In this document: positions 46,105 through 54,477 of the stretch, piece after piece
Position numbering within the stretch: position 1 is the stretch's first letter
Layout of the letters: each line of letters starts with the position of its first letter
Source: Bacteroidota bacterium
GTDB lineage: Bacteria; Bacteroidota; JABWAT01
Length of the DNA: 64,000 bases
Assembly: GCA_020161835.1 (NCBI GenBank)
Contig: JAIUNL010000001.1
Location: 372,001-436,000, forward strand
Direction of reading: 5' to 3'
The notes under the pieces: generated by a model
What the model was told of the DNA's origin: nothing
Seen by the model: only the letters and a program-made list of their open reading frames with translations
Databases searched by the model: none
Translations under genes and position numbers: made by a program

Positions 46105-46690
46105 AATTCACCTTCCCTTCGGTCAGGTAGCCGGCTAATTTTTCACGCAGAAACGAACGGGCACGTTTAAGCCGTCCTTTAACCGACCAGTCTGAATCAC
46201 CGGTGATCATAACAATTTCTTCCAATGACAGATTTTCCTGATCCCGCAGAACAAAAACAAGCCGGGTTTTCTCAGGAAGTTCCTGTAAATATGTATTTAA
46301 AACCGTTTTAAATTCTTCGTTCATCATCATTCGTTCCGGATTGAATTCATCCAGCGCACGACGGTCATTGATGGTGATTTCCTGAAATTCTTCATCCTGA
46401 AAATCCCGGATTCCCCGGTCAGGACTTATTTTCCTGAGTTTTTCAAGTGCAGCATTTGTGGCAACCCGGTAAAGCCAGGTTGGCAAAGAACTTTCTCCCC
46501 GGAATCCGGAAAGATTGTTGTACATTTTGATATAAGTTTCCTGCAGAACATCTTCGGCATCTTCACGGTTTCTCACCATCTGAAAGATCAGATTGTACAA
46601 CGGACCTGTCGTCTTTTTCACAATCAGACTAATGGTTGCCGGATCGAGCTTTATTGCCAACGCCAACTGGTCGTCGGTAAGTTTAAGCAT
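46094..46690 (-). CDS. ECF-type RNA polymerase sigma factor
   Basis: 198 aa. Region 2 contains NREDAEDVLQETYIKMYNNL and WLYRVATNAALEKLR; region 4 contains LPEKTRLVFVLRD and the helix-turn-helix LSLEEIVMITGDSDWSVKGRLKRAR. AGGA lies 6 nt before the ATG. It is followed by its probable anti-sigma factor and transcribed divergently from the MBL-rhodanese gene, which may belong to its regulon. Confidence 0.93.
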   Translation of the reverse strand: MLKLTDDQLALAIKLDPATISLIVKKTTGPLYNLIFQMVRNREDAEDVLQETYIKMYNNLSGFRGESSLPTWLYRVATNAALEKLRKISPDRGIRDFQDEEFQEITINDRRALDEFNPERMMMNEEFKTVLNTYLQELPEKTRLVFVLRDQENLSLEEIVMITGDSDWSVKGRLKRARSFLREKLAGYLTEGKVNYEG

Positions 46691-46728
46691 GTGTCATCCT
46701 GTTTGATGGGGTTGAATTTTCAAAATGT

Positions 46729-46756
46729 CAAAGTTACGGAAAATATTCTACATTTG
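46729..46756. promoter_or_regulatory. Back-to-back -7 promoter elements between the sigma and MBL-rhodanese genes
   Basis: TAACTTTG on the minus strand (46,736-46,729, about 39 nt before the sigma ATG) and TACATTTG on the plus strand (46,749-46,756) both match TAnnTTTG exactly and are separated by 12 bp. Neither has a clear -33 TTTG at about 20 nt, so confidence is moderate. Confidence 0.35.
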
Positions 46757-46880
46757 CTTCGGTGACACCCGGCTGCCAACCCGTCGTCTAAAATCCAGAA
46801 AAACGAAACAACGGCAGCGGGATTCTGGTTTACAAAACACTCTGAATTCCATTTTGCCCTAAATCATGAAAAGGAACTAT

Positions 46881-47966
46881 ATGCTTTTAAAATCATTCAA
46901 CGACGAAGGAAATCTGGCTTATCTGCTTGTTGACACCAAAACCGGACACGCCATTCTGGTTGATCCGGTTAAAGAACGGGTTGATGAACTGGTTAAACTG
47001 ATCAAAAAAAATAACTACAAAGTTGACTATGTAATTGATACTCACAGTCATGCCGATCACTTTTCAGGTGCCGGGCTCATTCGTGATGCGCTGGGCTGCA
47101 AGGTAGTGATGGGACAGGCAACCGTTGAACAAAGAAAGTTTGATACCGACCTCGGAAAAAAATTCGGTATTGAAGATATTCTTTCCTTCAATGTAAAAAT
47201 TCACGTTGATAAATACGTGAGACACGGTGAAACACTCACCTACGGTGAAAAAACTGTGACGTTTTACGAAACGCCCGGCCACACACTAAACTCAATTTCA
47301 TTTCTTTCAGACCGGTACCTATTCACCGGAGATTCTTTGATGATCGGGCAAACCGGCCGTCTTGATCTTCCCGGCGGAAGTCCGTCTGATATGTTCAAAA
47401 CATTACATTCGGTTTTAAAACCCCTGGCAGATGAGAATGTGATTTTATGTCCGGCTCACGATTATGATCATAATGCATCACGGTTGCTGAAGGATGAAAT
47501 AACAGAAAACGAATTTTATAAACCACAAACAGAAGCCGAATTTGTTGAATTTACAAGCGGATTCTTCCCACCACTCAAACTGGATGACATGGGCGGAGTT
47601 TCACGTATTCAATGCGGCGCATCAGGAGGACAGGAAAAATTGGAACAAGGCATATTTAACATTTTACCGGCTGAACTTGAAGCCAAGCTGAAAACGGATG
47701 ATTCATCCTGGATGGTTATTGACGTTCGGGAACCGTACGAACTTCTCAGCGGAAAAATCACACAGGCGGTCAACATTCCGTTAAGTGAAATCGAAGGACG
47801 TCTCACCGAAATCCCAAAAAACAAACGGATTGCCGTTGTTTGTCAGTCTGGCGGAAGAAGTTCACGGGTCTCAAATTACCTTGCACAGAATGGCTGGACG
47901 ACTGTTTACAACATGACCGGCGGGATGATGATGTGGCAAATGAATTATTTGCCGGTTCAAAAGTAA
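46881..47966 (+). CDS. MBL-fold/rhodanese fusion, persulfide dioxygenase-like
   Basis: 361 aa from the second ATG, which has AAAAGGAA 6 nt upstream; the ATG at 46,866 has no ribosome binding site. The metallo-beta-lactamase domain has THSHADHFSG (His55, His57, Asp59, His60) and CPAHDYD, typical of ETHE1-like persulfide dioxygenases. The C-terminal rhodanese domain has the active-site Cys321 in VVCQSGGRSS. Such fusions oxidise sulfane sulfur carried on low-molecular thiols. Divergent from the ECF sigma pair; terminated at 48,023-48,057. Confidence 0.88.
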   Translation: MLLKSFNDEGNLAYLLVDTKTGHAILVDPVKERVDELVKLIKKNNYKVDYVIDTHSHADHFSGAGLIRDALGCKVVMGQATVEQRKFDTDLGKKFGIEDILSFNVKIHVDKYVRHGETLTYGEKTVTFYETPGHTLNSISFLSDRYLFTGDSLMIGQTGRLDLPGGSPSDMFKTLHSVLKPLADENVILCPAHDYDHNASRLLKDEITENEFYKPQTEAEFVEFTSGFFPPLKLDDMGGVSRIQCGASGGQEKLEQGIFNILPAELEAKLKTDDSSWMVIDVREPYELLSGKITQAVNIPLSEIEGRLTEIPKNKRIAVVCQSGGRSSRVSNYLAQNGWTTVYNMTGGMMMWQMNYLPVQK

Positions 47967-48022
47967 TTGAGACAATTGGAAGCAATTTCTGCTCACAAAG
48001 AAGGCACCCTTCATTATTGAAC

Positions 48023-48057
48023 AAAAAAAAAGTCCGTCAATTGACGGACTTTTTTTT
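48023..48057. terminator. Bidirectional intrinsic terminator
   Basis: Perfect 10-bp stem agtccgtcaa/ttgacggact (48,031-48,050) flanked by an A-run on the left and a T-run on the right. It sits between the convergent MBL-rhodanese and aldolase genes and can stop transcription from both sides. Confidence 0.92.
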
Positions 48058-48078
48058 ATACAAAACCTGAAGGTTAAC

Positions 48079-49143
48079 TCAGGCAATCGTAATTTTCTTA
48101 TCCAAATAAACATCCTGAATTGCATGAAGCAGTGAAGCTCCTTCTTTCATCGGACGTTGGAAAGCTTTACGGCCGGAAATAAGTCCCATACCGCCTGCAC
48201 GTTTGTTGATAACGGCAGTTTTTACAGCTTCCTGGAAGTCATTGCTTCCTGATGCACCACCAGAGTTGATCAGTCCGGCGCGGCCCATGTAGCAGTTAGC
48301 TACCTGATAACGGGTCAGATCAATTGGGTGATCAGTAGAAAGTTCAGTGTAAATTCTCTTATCAAACTTACCATAAGAAGAATTACCCATGTTCAGGGCA
48401 GCATAACCGCCGTTGTTTTCTGGTAACTTTTGCTTGATGATGTCAGCTTGAATGGTAACGCCAAGGTGGTTAGCCTGACCGGTTAAGTCAGCTGAAACGT
48501 GATAATCTTTTTCCTTGGTTTTGAAAGCATCGTTACGGGTGTAGCACCACAGAATGGTACCCATTCCGAGTTCGTGAGCCAGTTGGAAAGCTTCAGAAAC
48601 TTCAAGAATCTGACGGCGGCTGTCTTCTGAACCGAAATAAATGGTAGCACCGATAGCAGCACAGCCCATATCAAAAGCCTGACGAACGTTGGCAAACAAG
48701 GTTTGATCAGCCATGTTCGGGTAGGTCAGCAATTCATTGTGGTTGATCTTTAAGATGAACGGAATTTTGTGTGCATATTTACGGGCAACCATTCCAAGAA
48801 CACCAAGAGTAGAAGCAACACCGTTGCAACCGCCTTCGATAGCAAGTTTTACGATATTTTCCGGATCGAAATAAACAGGATTCTTGGCGAAGGAAGCGCC
48901 GGCAGAGTGTTCGATACCCTGATCAACCGGAAGAATTGACAAATATCCGGTGCCATGAAGACGGCCGGTATTGTAGAGATAGTTCAGGTTTTTGAGAACG
49001 TTGATTGGGCGGTCTGAAGGAATGAAAACCCGGTCAACAAAATCCTTACCTGGTAGGTGGATGGTGTTTTTTGGAATGGTTTTACATTCGTGGTTTAACA
49101 AATAGTCGGCTTCTGTTCCGAGATATTCGATAGTTTTGCTCAT
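48079..49143 (-). CDS. fbaB: Class I fructose-bisphosphate aldolase (FbaB/DhnA family)
   Basis: 354 aa, close in length and sequence style to the E. coli FbaB family. The Schiff-base Lys lies in [17 protein letters not shown], and [13 protein letters not shown] forms the phosphate-binding loop; the C terminus (LDKKITIA) is typical. It cleaves fructose-1,6-bisphosphate into DHAP and G3P in glycolysis or runs in reverse in gluconeogenesis. The Met at 49,143 follows AGGAG; 13 upstream in-frame codons were rejected. Single gene, closed by the terminator at 48,023. Confidence 0.94.
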   Translation of the reverse strand: MSKTIEYLGTEADYLLNHECKTIPKNTIHLPGKDFVDRVFIPSDRPINVLKNLNYLYNTGRLHGTGYLSILPVDQGIEHSAGASFAKNPVYFDPENIVKLAIEGGCNGVASTLGVLGMVARKYAHKIPFILKINHNELLTYPNMADQTLFANVRQAFDMGCAAIGATIYFGSEDSRRQILEVSEAFQLAHELGMGTILWCYTRNDAFKTKEKDYHVSADLTGQANHLGVTIQADIIKQKLPENNGGYAALNMGNSSYGKFDKRIYTELSTDHPIDLTRYQVANCYMGRAGLINSGGASGSNDFQEAVKTAVINKRAGGMGLISGRKAFQRPMKEGASLLHAIQDVYLDKKITIA

Positions 49144-49346
49144 TTTTTTCTCCTGTAGGTTAAAACTGCGGTAAAAACACAATTTGCACTTTTTATTAAA
49201 TTATCACAGCTTTTTCTGTGAATTCATGGCATTATTTGTGTTTTTGATCCTTTAAAACGATAATTTCGAATATAAAGAAATCGGCAAACAGATTGAAACC
49301 CACAGGCCGAAATCAGATTAATCTCTAATTAAAATAACGGTTAACC

Positions 49347-49832
49347 ATGTCTTTAACTCTCCGCCCGGCCACTTCTGATGATGCAGCCCTCATTGTTTAC
49401 TTTATAAAAAAATTGGCTGAGTATGAAAAAGAACCGGAATCTGCCGTCGTAACGGAAGCAGATATTCTGCGGGATGGATTTTCAGGATCGCCTTTTTTCG
49501 GATGTGTGATTGCGGAATGGGATGGAAAGCCAGCCGGATTTGCTCTGTATTTTTTCAATTATTCCACCTGGCAGGGTCGACCCGGATTGTATCTTGAGGA
49601 TTTGTTTGTTCTGCCGGAATTCAGAAAACTGGGAATCGGCAAAGCCCTTTTAATTGATATGGCCCGGATTGCAAAAGAGAAAAACTGTGGTCGCCTCGTC
49701 TGGCAGGTTCTCGACTGGAATACACCCTCAATCGATTTTTACGAATCACTGGGTGCCAAATGGATGAAAGAATGGCTCACTTACCGGCTCGAAGGTGATG
49801 GAATTGAGAATTTGGCGGCATTGGGAAAATGA
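49347..49832 (+). CDS. GNAT-family N-acetyltransferase (SSAT-like)
   Basis: 161 aa. The acetyl-CoA loop is in LPEFRKLGIGKALL (Q/R-x-x-G-x-G/A type), preceded by GLYLEDLFV and followed by WNTPSIDFYESLGA. This layout resembles spermidine/spermine acetyltransferase-like enzymes, but GNAT substrates cannot be told from motifs alone. Single gene divergent from fbaB; tcacag/ctgtga (49,204-49,221) is an inverted repeat between them. A heptamer array starts 5 bp after the stop. Confidence 0.85.
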   Translation: MSLTLRPATSDDAALIVYFIKKLAEYEKEPESAVVTEADILRDGFSGSPFFGCVIAEWDGKPAGFALYFFNYSTWQGRPGLYLEDLFVLPEFRKLGIGKALLIDMARIAKEKNCGRLVWQVLDWNTPSIDFYESLGAKWMKEWLTYRLEGDGIENLAALGK

Positions 49833-49837
49833 CGTGA

Positions 49838-50115
49838 GGGGTTACGGGTTACATATCACGGGTCACGGGATGAATTTTCAGGTTCCCCTCCTTTTTTAAA
49901 GGAGGGGTGGCAACGCCGGGGTGGTTTGGCTGTTTTCTGAAAACTAAAGGAAAGGAAAACCACCCCAATCCGGGCACTTCGACTCCGCTCAGTGACCGTA
50001 TTTCCCCTCCTTTAGAAAAGGAGGGGAACCATCATTCAAAATTTAAAACTTAACATTCATAGTTCGTATTTTAATGTGAATTTACCCTTTAACATTTAAA
50101 TTTTAACCTTAAACA
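49838..50115. repeat. Heptamer array, composite repeat copy 2 and AT-rich spacer
   Basis: 49,838-49,872 has five 7-nt units (ggggtta, cgggtta, catatca, cgggtca, cgggatg). 49,884-49,980 is the composite repeat (cccctccttt hairpin, ggggtggtttg, spacer, aaccaccccaatccggg), followed by the actccgctcagtgaccg repeat and a second cccctcc hairpin ending near 50,028. 50,044-50,115 is AT-rich with weak 7-nt periodicity up to the yheT start. Confidence 0.75.
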
Positions 50116-50116
50116 G

Positions 50117-51091
50117 ATGCCCCTTCTTCCATCCACCTACAAACCACCTTTTTATCTCAGATCAGGTTTCTGGCAAACAACCTCACCCACACTTTTCAGA
50201 AAACTGGAGTTTATCAAACCGGAACGGGAAAGAATTGATACTCCGGATGATGATTTTCTTGATCTCGACTGGTACAAACAAGGCTCACGTTCCCTCGTTA
50301 TTATTACGCACGGATTGGAAGGAAGTGCTTCCAGAAAATATGTGGTTGGCATGGCCCGTATTTTTCACGAAGCGGGTTATGATGCCCTTGCCTGGAACAT
50401 GAGATCCTGCAGCGGGGAAATCAACCGGCAACTCCGTTTTTACCATTCAGGCGCCTCTGACGATCTCGAAGTTGTGGTTAAACACGCCATCAGCTCCGGA
50501 AAGTACGATTCTCTTTTTCTGATCGGATTTTCTCTAGGCGGAAATGTGACGTTGCGATATTTCGGTGAGCAGAGTGATCATATTCCCGGCCAGGTAAAAG
50601 GCGGCATGGGCGTTTCTGTCCCGCTGGATCTTACCGCCTCAGCAATTGAGCTCGACCGGTTCCGGAATAAGCTTTTCATGGCCCGGTTTCTTCATTATCT
50701 GGGTAAAAAAGTAAGGGCCAAGGAGAAATTGTATCCCGACAAAATTTCTTCAAAGGGATACGAAAAAATCACCACTTTTCATGCTTTCGACAATACTTAC
50801 ACGGCACCGATCCACGGATACGGAACTGCAAAAAACTACTATTTTCAGGCAAGCGGAATCCGGGTTCTGGCAAATACCAGGCGACCGTTACTGATTCTGA
50901 ATGCTGAAGATGATTCTTTTTTGAGTCCGGAATGTTTTCCGGAAGCTATTGCCCGTGATCATGAGTTTGTTTACCTTGAAAAAGCGAAATATGGCGGTCA
51001 TTGCGGATTTATGAGCGGAAAAGAGTATCCTTACTATTCTGAACAGCGGGCATTGGAGTTTGCCCGTGATTTTGCAGGATTCAAACCATGA
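50117..51091 (+). CDS. YheT-type alpha/beta hydrolase
   Basis: 324 aa alpha/beta hydrolase. THGLEGSASRKY gives the oxyanion HG motif, the nucleophile is the Ser in GFSLGGN, and acid/His residues lie in NAEDDSF and KYGGHCGF. This set fits the YheT/EMB8-like group, whose substrates are probably ester lipids. No Shine-Dalgarno sequence is visible before the ATG. It overlaps crcB by 4 bp. Confidence 0.88.
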   Translation: MPLLPSTYKPPFYLRSGFWQTTSPTLFRKLEFIKPERERIDTPDDDFLDLDWYKQGSRSLVIITHGLEGSASRKYVVGMARIFHEAGYDALAWNMRSCSGEINRQLRFYHSGASDDLEVVVKHAISSGKYDSLFLIGFSLGGNVTLRYFGEQSDHIPGQVKGGMGVSVPLDLTASAIELDRFRNKLFMARFLHYLGKKVRAKEKLYPDKISSKGYEKITTFHAFDNTYTAPIHGYGTAKNYYFQASGIRVLANTRRPLLILNAEDDSFLSPECFPEAIARDHEFVYLEKAKYGGHCGFMSGKEYPYYSEQRALEFARDFAGFKP

Positions 51092-51462
51092 TGATGTATG
51101 TACTGATTTTTGTTGGTGGTGGTCTCGGCGCCGTTTCCCGGTTTGCAATGGCTTCGGGTATGGCCCGTTTGCTTGGCCCCACCTTCCCTTATGGCACGCT
51201 GACGGTGAATGTCGTCGGCTCTTTTCTGATCGGATTGATACTTACCCTGCTCGAAACGAAGCTGACGGTGTTCCCTTATTGGCGTCATTTGGCCGTAATC
51301 GGCTTTTTAGGCGGATTTACCACATTTTCATCTTTTAGCTGGGAGACGTTGGCTCTCTTCCGGGATGGGGAATTTTTCCTCGCTGCCGGAAATATTCTGC
51401 TCTCTGTTGTGCTCTGCCTCGTTTTTGTCTGGTTCGGACATCTTCTCGGTAAACTTTTTTGA
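51088..51462 (+). CDS. crcB: Fluoride channel CrcB (Fluc)
   Basis: 124-aa four-helix membrane protein that exports fluoride as a dual-topology dimer. GGGLGAVSRF, the TLTVNVVGSFLIG helix and GGFTTFSSFSWE (with the TFSSFS Phe/Ser region) are family hallmarks. Translation is coupled to the yheT-type gene (4-bp overlap), and a DUF190 gene follows 7 bp later, a pairing commonly seen with CrcB. No fluoride riboswitch was seen. Confidence 0.95.
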   Translation: MMMYVLIFVGGGLGAVSRFAMASGMARLLGPTFPYGTLTVNVVGSFLIGLILTLLETKLTVFPYWRHLAVIGFLGGFTTFSSFSWETLALFRDGEFFLAAGNILLSVVLCLVFVWFGHLLGKLF

Positions 51463-51469
51463 GGTTTTT

Positions 51470-51826
51470 ATGAAACTGACCGGTGAAGCTCAATTACTCA
51501 GGATTTTCCTCGGAGAATCTGATTTAATCCACCACCACCCCGTCTGGGAACGTCTTTTGACGGAAGCAAAAGCCCAGCATCTTGCCGGATGTACGGTCTG
51601 GAAATGTCAGGCGGGTTTTGGCGCCAACAGCCGGATTCACACCAACAAGCTGGTTGAGTTTTCTTCTGACCTTCCGGTTGTTGTTGAAATTGTGGATACG
51701 GAAGAAAAAATCTCGGCTTTTCTTCCCTTTGTTGATCAGGTTTTTGAAGAAGCCGAATGTGGCGGACTGGTTACTCTCGAAAAAGCACAGGTGAGAATGT
51801 ATAAACCCGGAAAAACGCCCTTGTAA
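51470..51826 (+). CDS. DUF190 family protein
   Basis: 118 aa. Starts MKLTGEAQLLRIFLGESD and includes LTEAKAQHLAGCTVWKCQAGFG, both typical of DUF190, a small alpha/beta protein with PII/CutA-like character. The ATG at 51,470 follows GAGG at 6-nt spacing; an upstream in-frame ATG lies within crcB and was rejected. Association with crcB suggests a role linked to fluoride handling, which is inference. Confidence 0.88.
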   Translation: MKLTGEAQLLRIFLGESDLIHHHPVWERLLTEAKAQHLAGCTVWKCQAGFGANSRIHTNKLVEFSSDLPVVVEIVDTEEKISAFLPFVDQVFEEAECGGLVTLEKAQVRMYKPGKTPL

Positions 51827-51914
51827 TCCCGGGATTTGTTTCCAATTGTGTATTTGTTCTCTGTTTTGAAACGATTTTTAACCCTTCACCGTTTGAACCC
51901 AAACAGGAGAACCT

Positions 51915-52304
51915 ATGACCCGGAATGAATTTCTGCTTTCCCTTCGCCCCGAAATCGAAATCCCCAATACTGAAGAAATGGATGAAACGGCCCAATTTAC
52001 GAACAGGATTCTCAGGCCGATCCTGAAGTTTCAGAACGAATCCATTCTGGTTTTATTTCAAACAGAAGTCAAAGCACTGGGAATCAATTTTGATGAGTTA
52101 TCCCGCTTTAAAAAGCAGGAAGTCATCAGAGAAATGATGAAGAAAAATCATCACTTTCGTGACGTTATTCTGGGAATGGTGATGGGTATGCTGACTGAGG
52201 AAGAATTGACGTGGCTGCTCGGTAACCGAAGAGAAATCAGCCGTAGATTGTCTGAAATGGTCATTGAAAGGATAAAAAGTCAGACGGAGGAAAAGAAGGT
52301 GTAA
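51915..52304 (+). CDS. Unknown small helical protein
   Basis: 129 aa, soluble, mostly helical and highly charged (EIEIPNTEEMDE; RREISRRLSEMVIERIKS at the C terminus). I recognise no family. CAGGAGAACCT is a good ribosome binding site. It lies 88 bp after the DUF190 gene. The last codons and stop run into a short 7-nt array (agaaggt, gtaaggt, ataagcc; 52,294-52,314). Confidence 0.72.
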   Translation: MTRNEFLLSLRPEIEIPNTEEMDETAQFTNRILRPILKFQNESILVLFQTEVKALGINFDELSRFKKQEVIREMMKKNHHFRDVILGMVMGMLTEEELTWLLGNRREISRRLSEMVIERIKSQTEEKKV

Positions 52305-52620
52305 GGTATAAGCCAGAAACAATTCCATTCCCCTGATAAAAAAATTGGTTGTCATCCCGGACTTGATCCGGGATCCATGTTTTGGACAGTCATTGTCCAG
52401 AAAGCGTTCGAGCCGGGGTGGTTTTAATTGTATTTGGGTAGTGAAAAGGGAAAAATACTGGATTTGCGTCGCACATTTCATGACCCGCCTTCGCGAGAAT
52501 GACAACACTTACAGATAAACGTAAAGAAAAGGGCACTTCGACTTGGTTCCTGAGCGTAGCCGAAGGACAGTGACCCTGGTATTAAACTTACACCTTAAAC
52601 CTTACGCCTTATACCTTGCC
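52305..52620. repeat. Repeat-filled spacer before carB C-half
   Basis: Contains a GTCAT hairpin at 52,348-52,382 (35-bp identical to 43,382-43,416), a fragment of the composite repeat (gagccggggtggtttt near 52,409-52,424), the long minus-strand GTCAT unit at 52,452-52,504 (53 bp, one mismatch to 59,442-59,494), a cacttcgac ... cagtgacc element at 52,533-52,577 and a five-unit heptamer array at 52,586-52,620 that abuts the carB stop codon. No gene seen. Confidence 0.82.
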
Positions 52621-54408
52621 TCAAACCAGCTCGTACTGATAATATTCCTGGATGGATCTGACCACCCAGTTTTCTTCTAAAGTACGGTAAATTCCCTTTA
52701 CGGCAGCCTGTGCACCTGAAACGGTGGTAATAACCGGAACCCGGTGAAGAATGGCGGCAGAACCAATGGCATTTTCATCAAAACGGGAAGCTGCACCCAA
52801 TGGCGTGTTAAAAACCATGGCAATTTCACCGTTCTTGATCATATCCACGATATCCGGACGACCTTCATTCACTTTGAAAACAGTTTCAACTTCATATCCC
52901 TTTTCACGCAGATAAGTTGCCGTTCCCTGAGTTGCAAGCAGCTTGAATCCAAAGCGGGCAAGTCCGTCAACAGCCTGGAGCAAACGGTCACCTTTGTCAC
53001 GATCGTTTACAGAAATGAAAATGGATCCTTTTTTCGGAAGGCGATTCCCGGCAGAAAGCTGTGATTTTGCAAAAGCACCGCCAAAGTTGGGTGAAATCCC
53101 CATCACTTCACCGGTCGACCGCATTTCAGGACCCAAAAACACACCGGCATTCGGGAATTTACTGAAAGGGAACACTGATGACTTAACCGTGATGTAACCC
53201 CGATAGGTAAACTCCGGCAGATTCAAATCTTTGAGTTTTTCACCGGTCATAATCCGGGCCGCAATTTTGGCCAGCGGAACTCCGGTTGACTTCGATACAA
53301 ACGGAACGGTTCTGGATGCACGTGGATTCACTTCAAGAATGTAAACCTGACTGCCTTGCTGCGCAAACTGAATATTCAGAGGACCCAAAACCTTCAGGGC
53401 TTTTGCAATTCTGACGGTATATTCCCGGATGACATCGAGTTTCTGGGTTGCAAATTGTGGGGGAAGAACTGAAGTAGAGTCTCCCGAGTGAATTCCGGCT
53501 TCTTCAATGTGCTCGAGAATCCCGCCAATGTAAACGTCATCGCCGTCGCAAACCGCATCCACATCAAATTCAATGGCGTTTTCAAGAAATTTGTCAATCA
53601 AAATCGGATGCTCATCACTGACTTCAACGGCAAATTTCATGTAAGTTTCAAGCTCTGAAGTCGAGTTCACAATCTGCATGGCCCGTCCGCCAAGAACGAA
53701 AGACGGTCTCACCAGAACCGGGTACCCGATTTTTTCTGCAATTACTTTGGCTTCAGTAAAAGAAAAGGCCGTTCCCCATTCAGGAACCGGAATGCCAATA
53801 CTGTCAATCAGATTACCGAAAAGTTTACGGTCTTCTGCAAGAGCAATTCCCTCTGGAGACGTCCCCAGAATATTCACGCCGGCATCGGCCAAGCGCTGAG
53901 CCAGTTTTAGTGGCGTTTGTCCGCCAAAAGTCACAATCACACCGTCAGGTTTTTCGAAGTCGATAATGTTCATCACATCTTCGAAAGTCAGCGGTTCGAA
54001 ATACAACCGGTCAGTTGTGTCATAATCAGTTGAAACGGTTTCGGGGTTGCAATTCACCATGATGGTTTCGAAACCCTTGGCTTTCAGAGCAAAAACGGCA
54101 TGGACACAGCAATAATCGAATTCAATTCCCTGACCAATCCGGTTCGGACCACCGCCAAGGATGATCACTTTTTTACGGTCGGAAGGTTTGGGTTCGTTGT
54201 TTCCGTCGTAGGTCGAGTAGAAGTACGGTGTGTAAGCTTCAAACTCAGCCGCACAGGTATCCACAGATTTAAATCCGGGAATAACGCCGTGTTCAAAACG
54301 GAGCTTGCGGACAGAATTTTCATCAGTTTTCAGCAAAACAGAAAGCTGTTTGTCGCTGAAACCGTATTCTTTGGCTTTTTGCAGAATGTCTCTGGTAATG
54401 TTTGCCAT
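52621..54408 (-). CDS. carB2: Carbamoyl-phosphate synthase large subunit, C-terminal half
   Basis: 595 aa covering the second half of CarB: the end of the oligomerisation domain, the second ATP-grasp (carbamate kinase-like) domain starting GGGPNRIGQGIEFDYCCVH, and the C-terminal MGS-like allosteric domain (GTATYLREKG; NGEIAMVFNTP). AGGA precedes the ATG at suitable spacing, and VDTCAAEF of the usual interdomain link is present near residue 50. Together with the upstream half it accounts for a complete CarB. It forms carbamoyl phosphate for arginine and pyrimidines with CarA, which is not in the window. Confidence 0.93.
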   Translation of the reverse strand: MANITRDILQKAKEYGFSDKQLSVLLKTDENSVRKLRFEHGVIPGFKSVDTCAAEFEAYTPYFYSTYDGNNEPKPSDRKKVIILGGGPNRIGQGIEFDYCCVHAVFALKAKGFETIMVNCNPETVSTDYDTTDRLYFEPLTFEDVMNIIDFEKPDGVIVTFGGQTPLKLAQRLADAGVNILGTSPEGIALAEDRKLFGNLIDSIGIPVPEWGTAFSFTEAKVIAEKIGYPVLVRPSFVLGGRAMQIVNSTSELETYMKFAVEVSDEHPILIDKFLENAIEFDVDAVCDGDDVYIGGILEHIEEAGIHSGDSTSVLPPQFATQKLDVIREYTVRIAKALKVLGPLNIQFAQQGSQVYILEVNPRASRTVPFVSKSTGVPLAKIAARIMTGEKLKDLNLPEFTYRGYITVKSSVFPFSKFPNAGVFLGPEMRSTGEVMGISPNFGGAFAKSQLSAGNRLPKKGSIFISVNDRDKGDRLLQAVDGLARFGFKLLATQGTATYLREKGYEVETVFKVNEGRPDIVDMIKNGEIAMVFNTPLGAASRFDENAIGSAAILHRVPVITTVSGAQAAVKGIYRTLEENWVVRSIQEYYQYELV

Positions 54409-54433
54409 TTTATTCCTGTACTTTAAATTTCAA

Positions 54434-54477
54434 CCCGTCACCCGTAATCCGTGACCAGTAACCGAATCAGTCACCGG
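54434..54477. repeat. Heptamer array between the DUF4139 and carB C-half genes
   Basis: Units cccgtca, cccgtaa, tccgtga, ccagtaa, ccgaatc run at 7-nt spacing and end next to the minus-strand stop at 54,478. On the minus strand they read as ttactgg/tgacggg-like units. Confidence 0.75.

Noticed and set aside
51000..51090. Fluoride riboswitch before crcB
   Set aside because: crcB starts inside the preceding coding sequence, leaving no leader.
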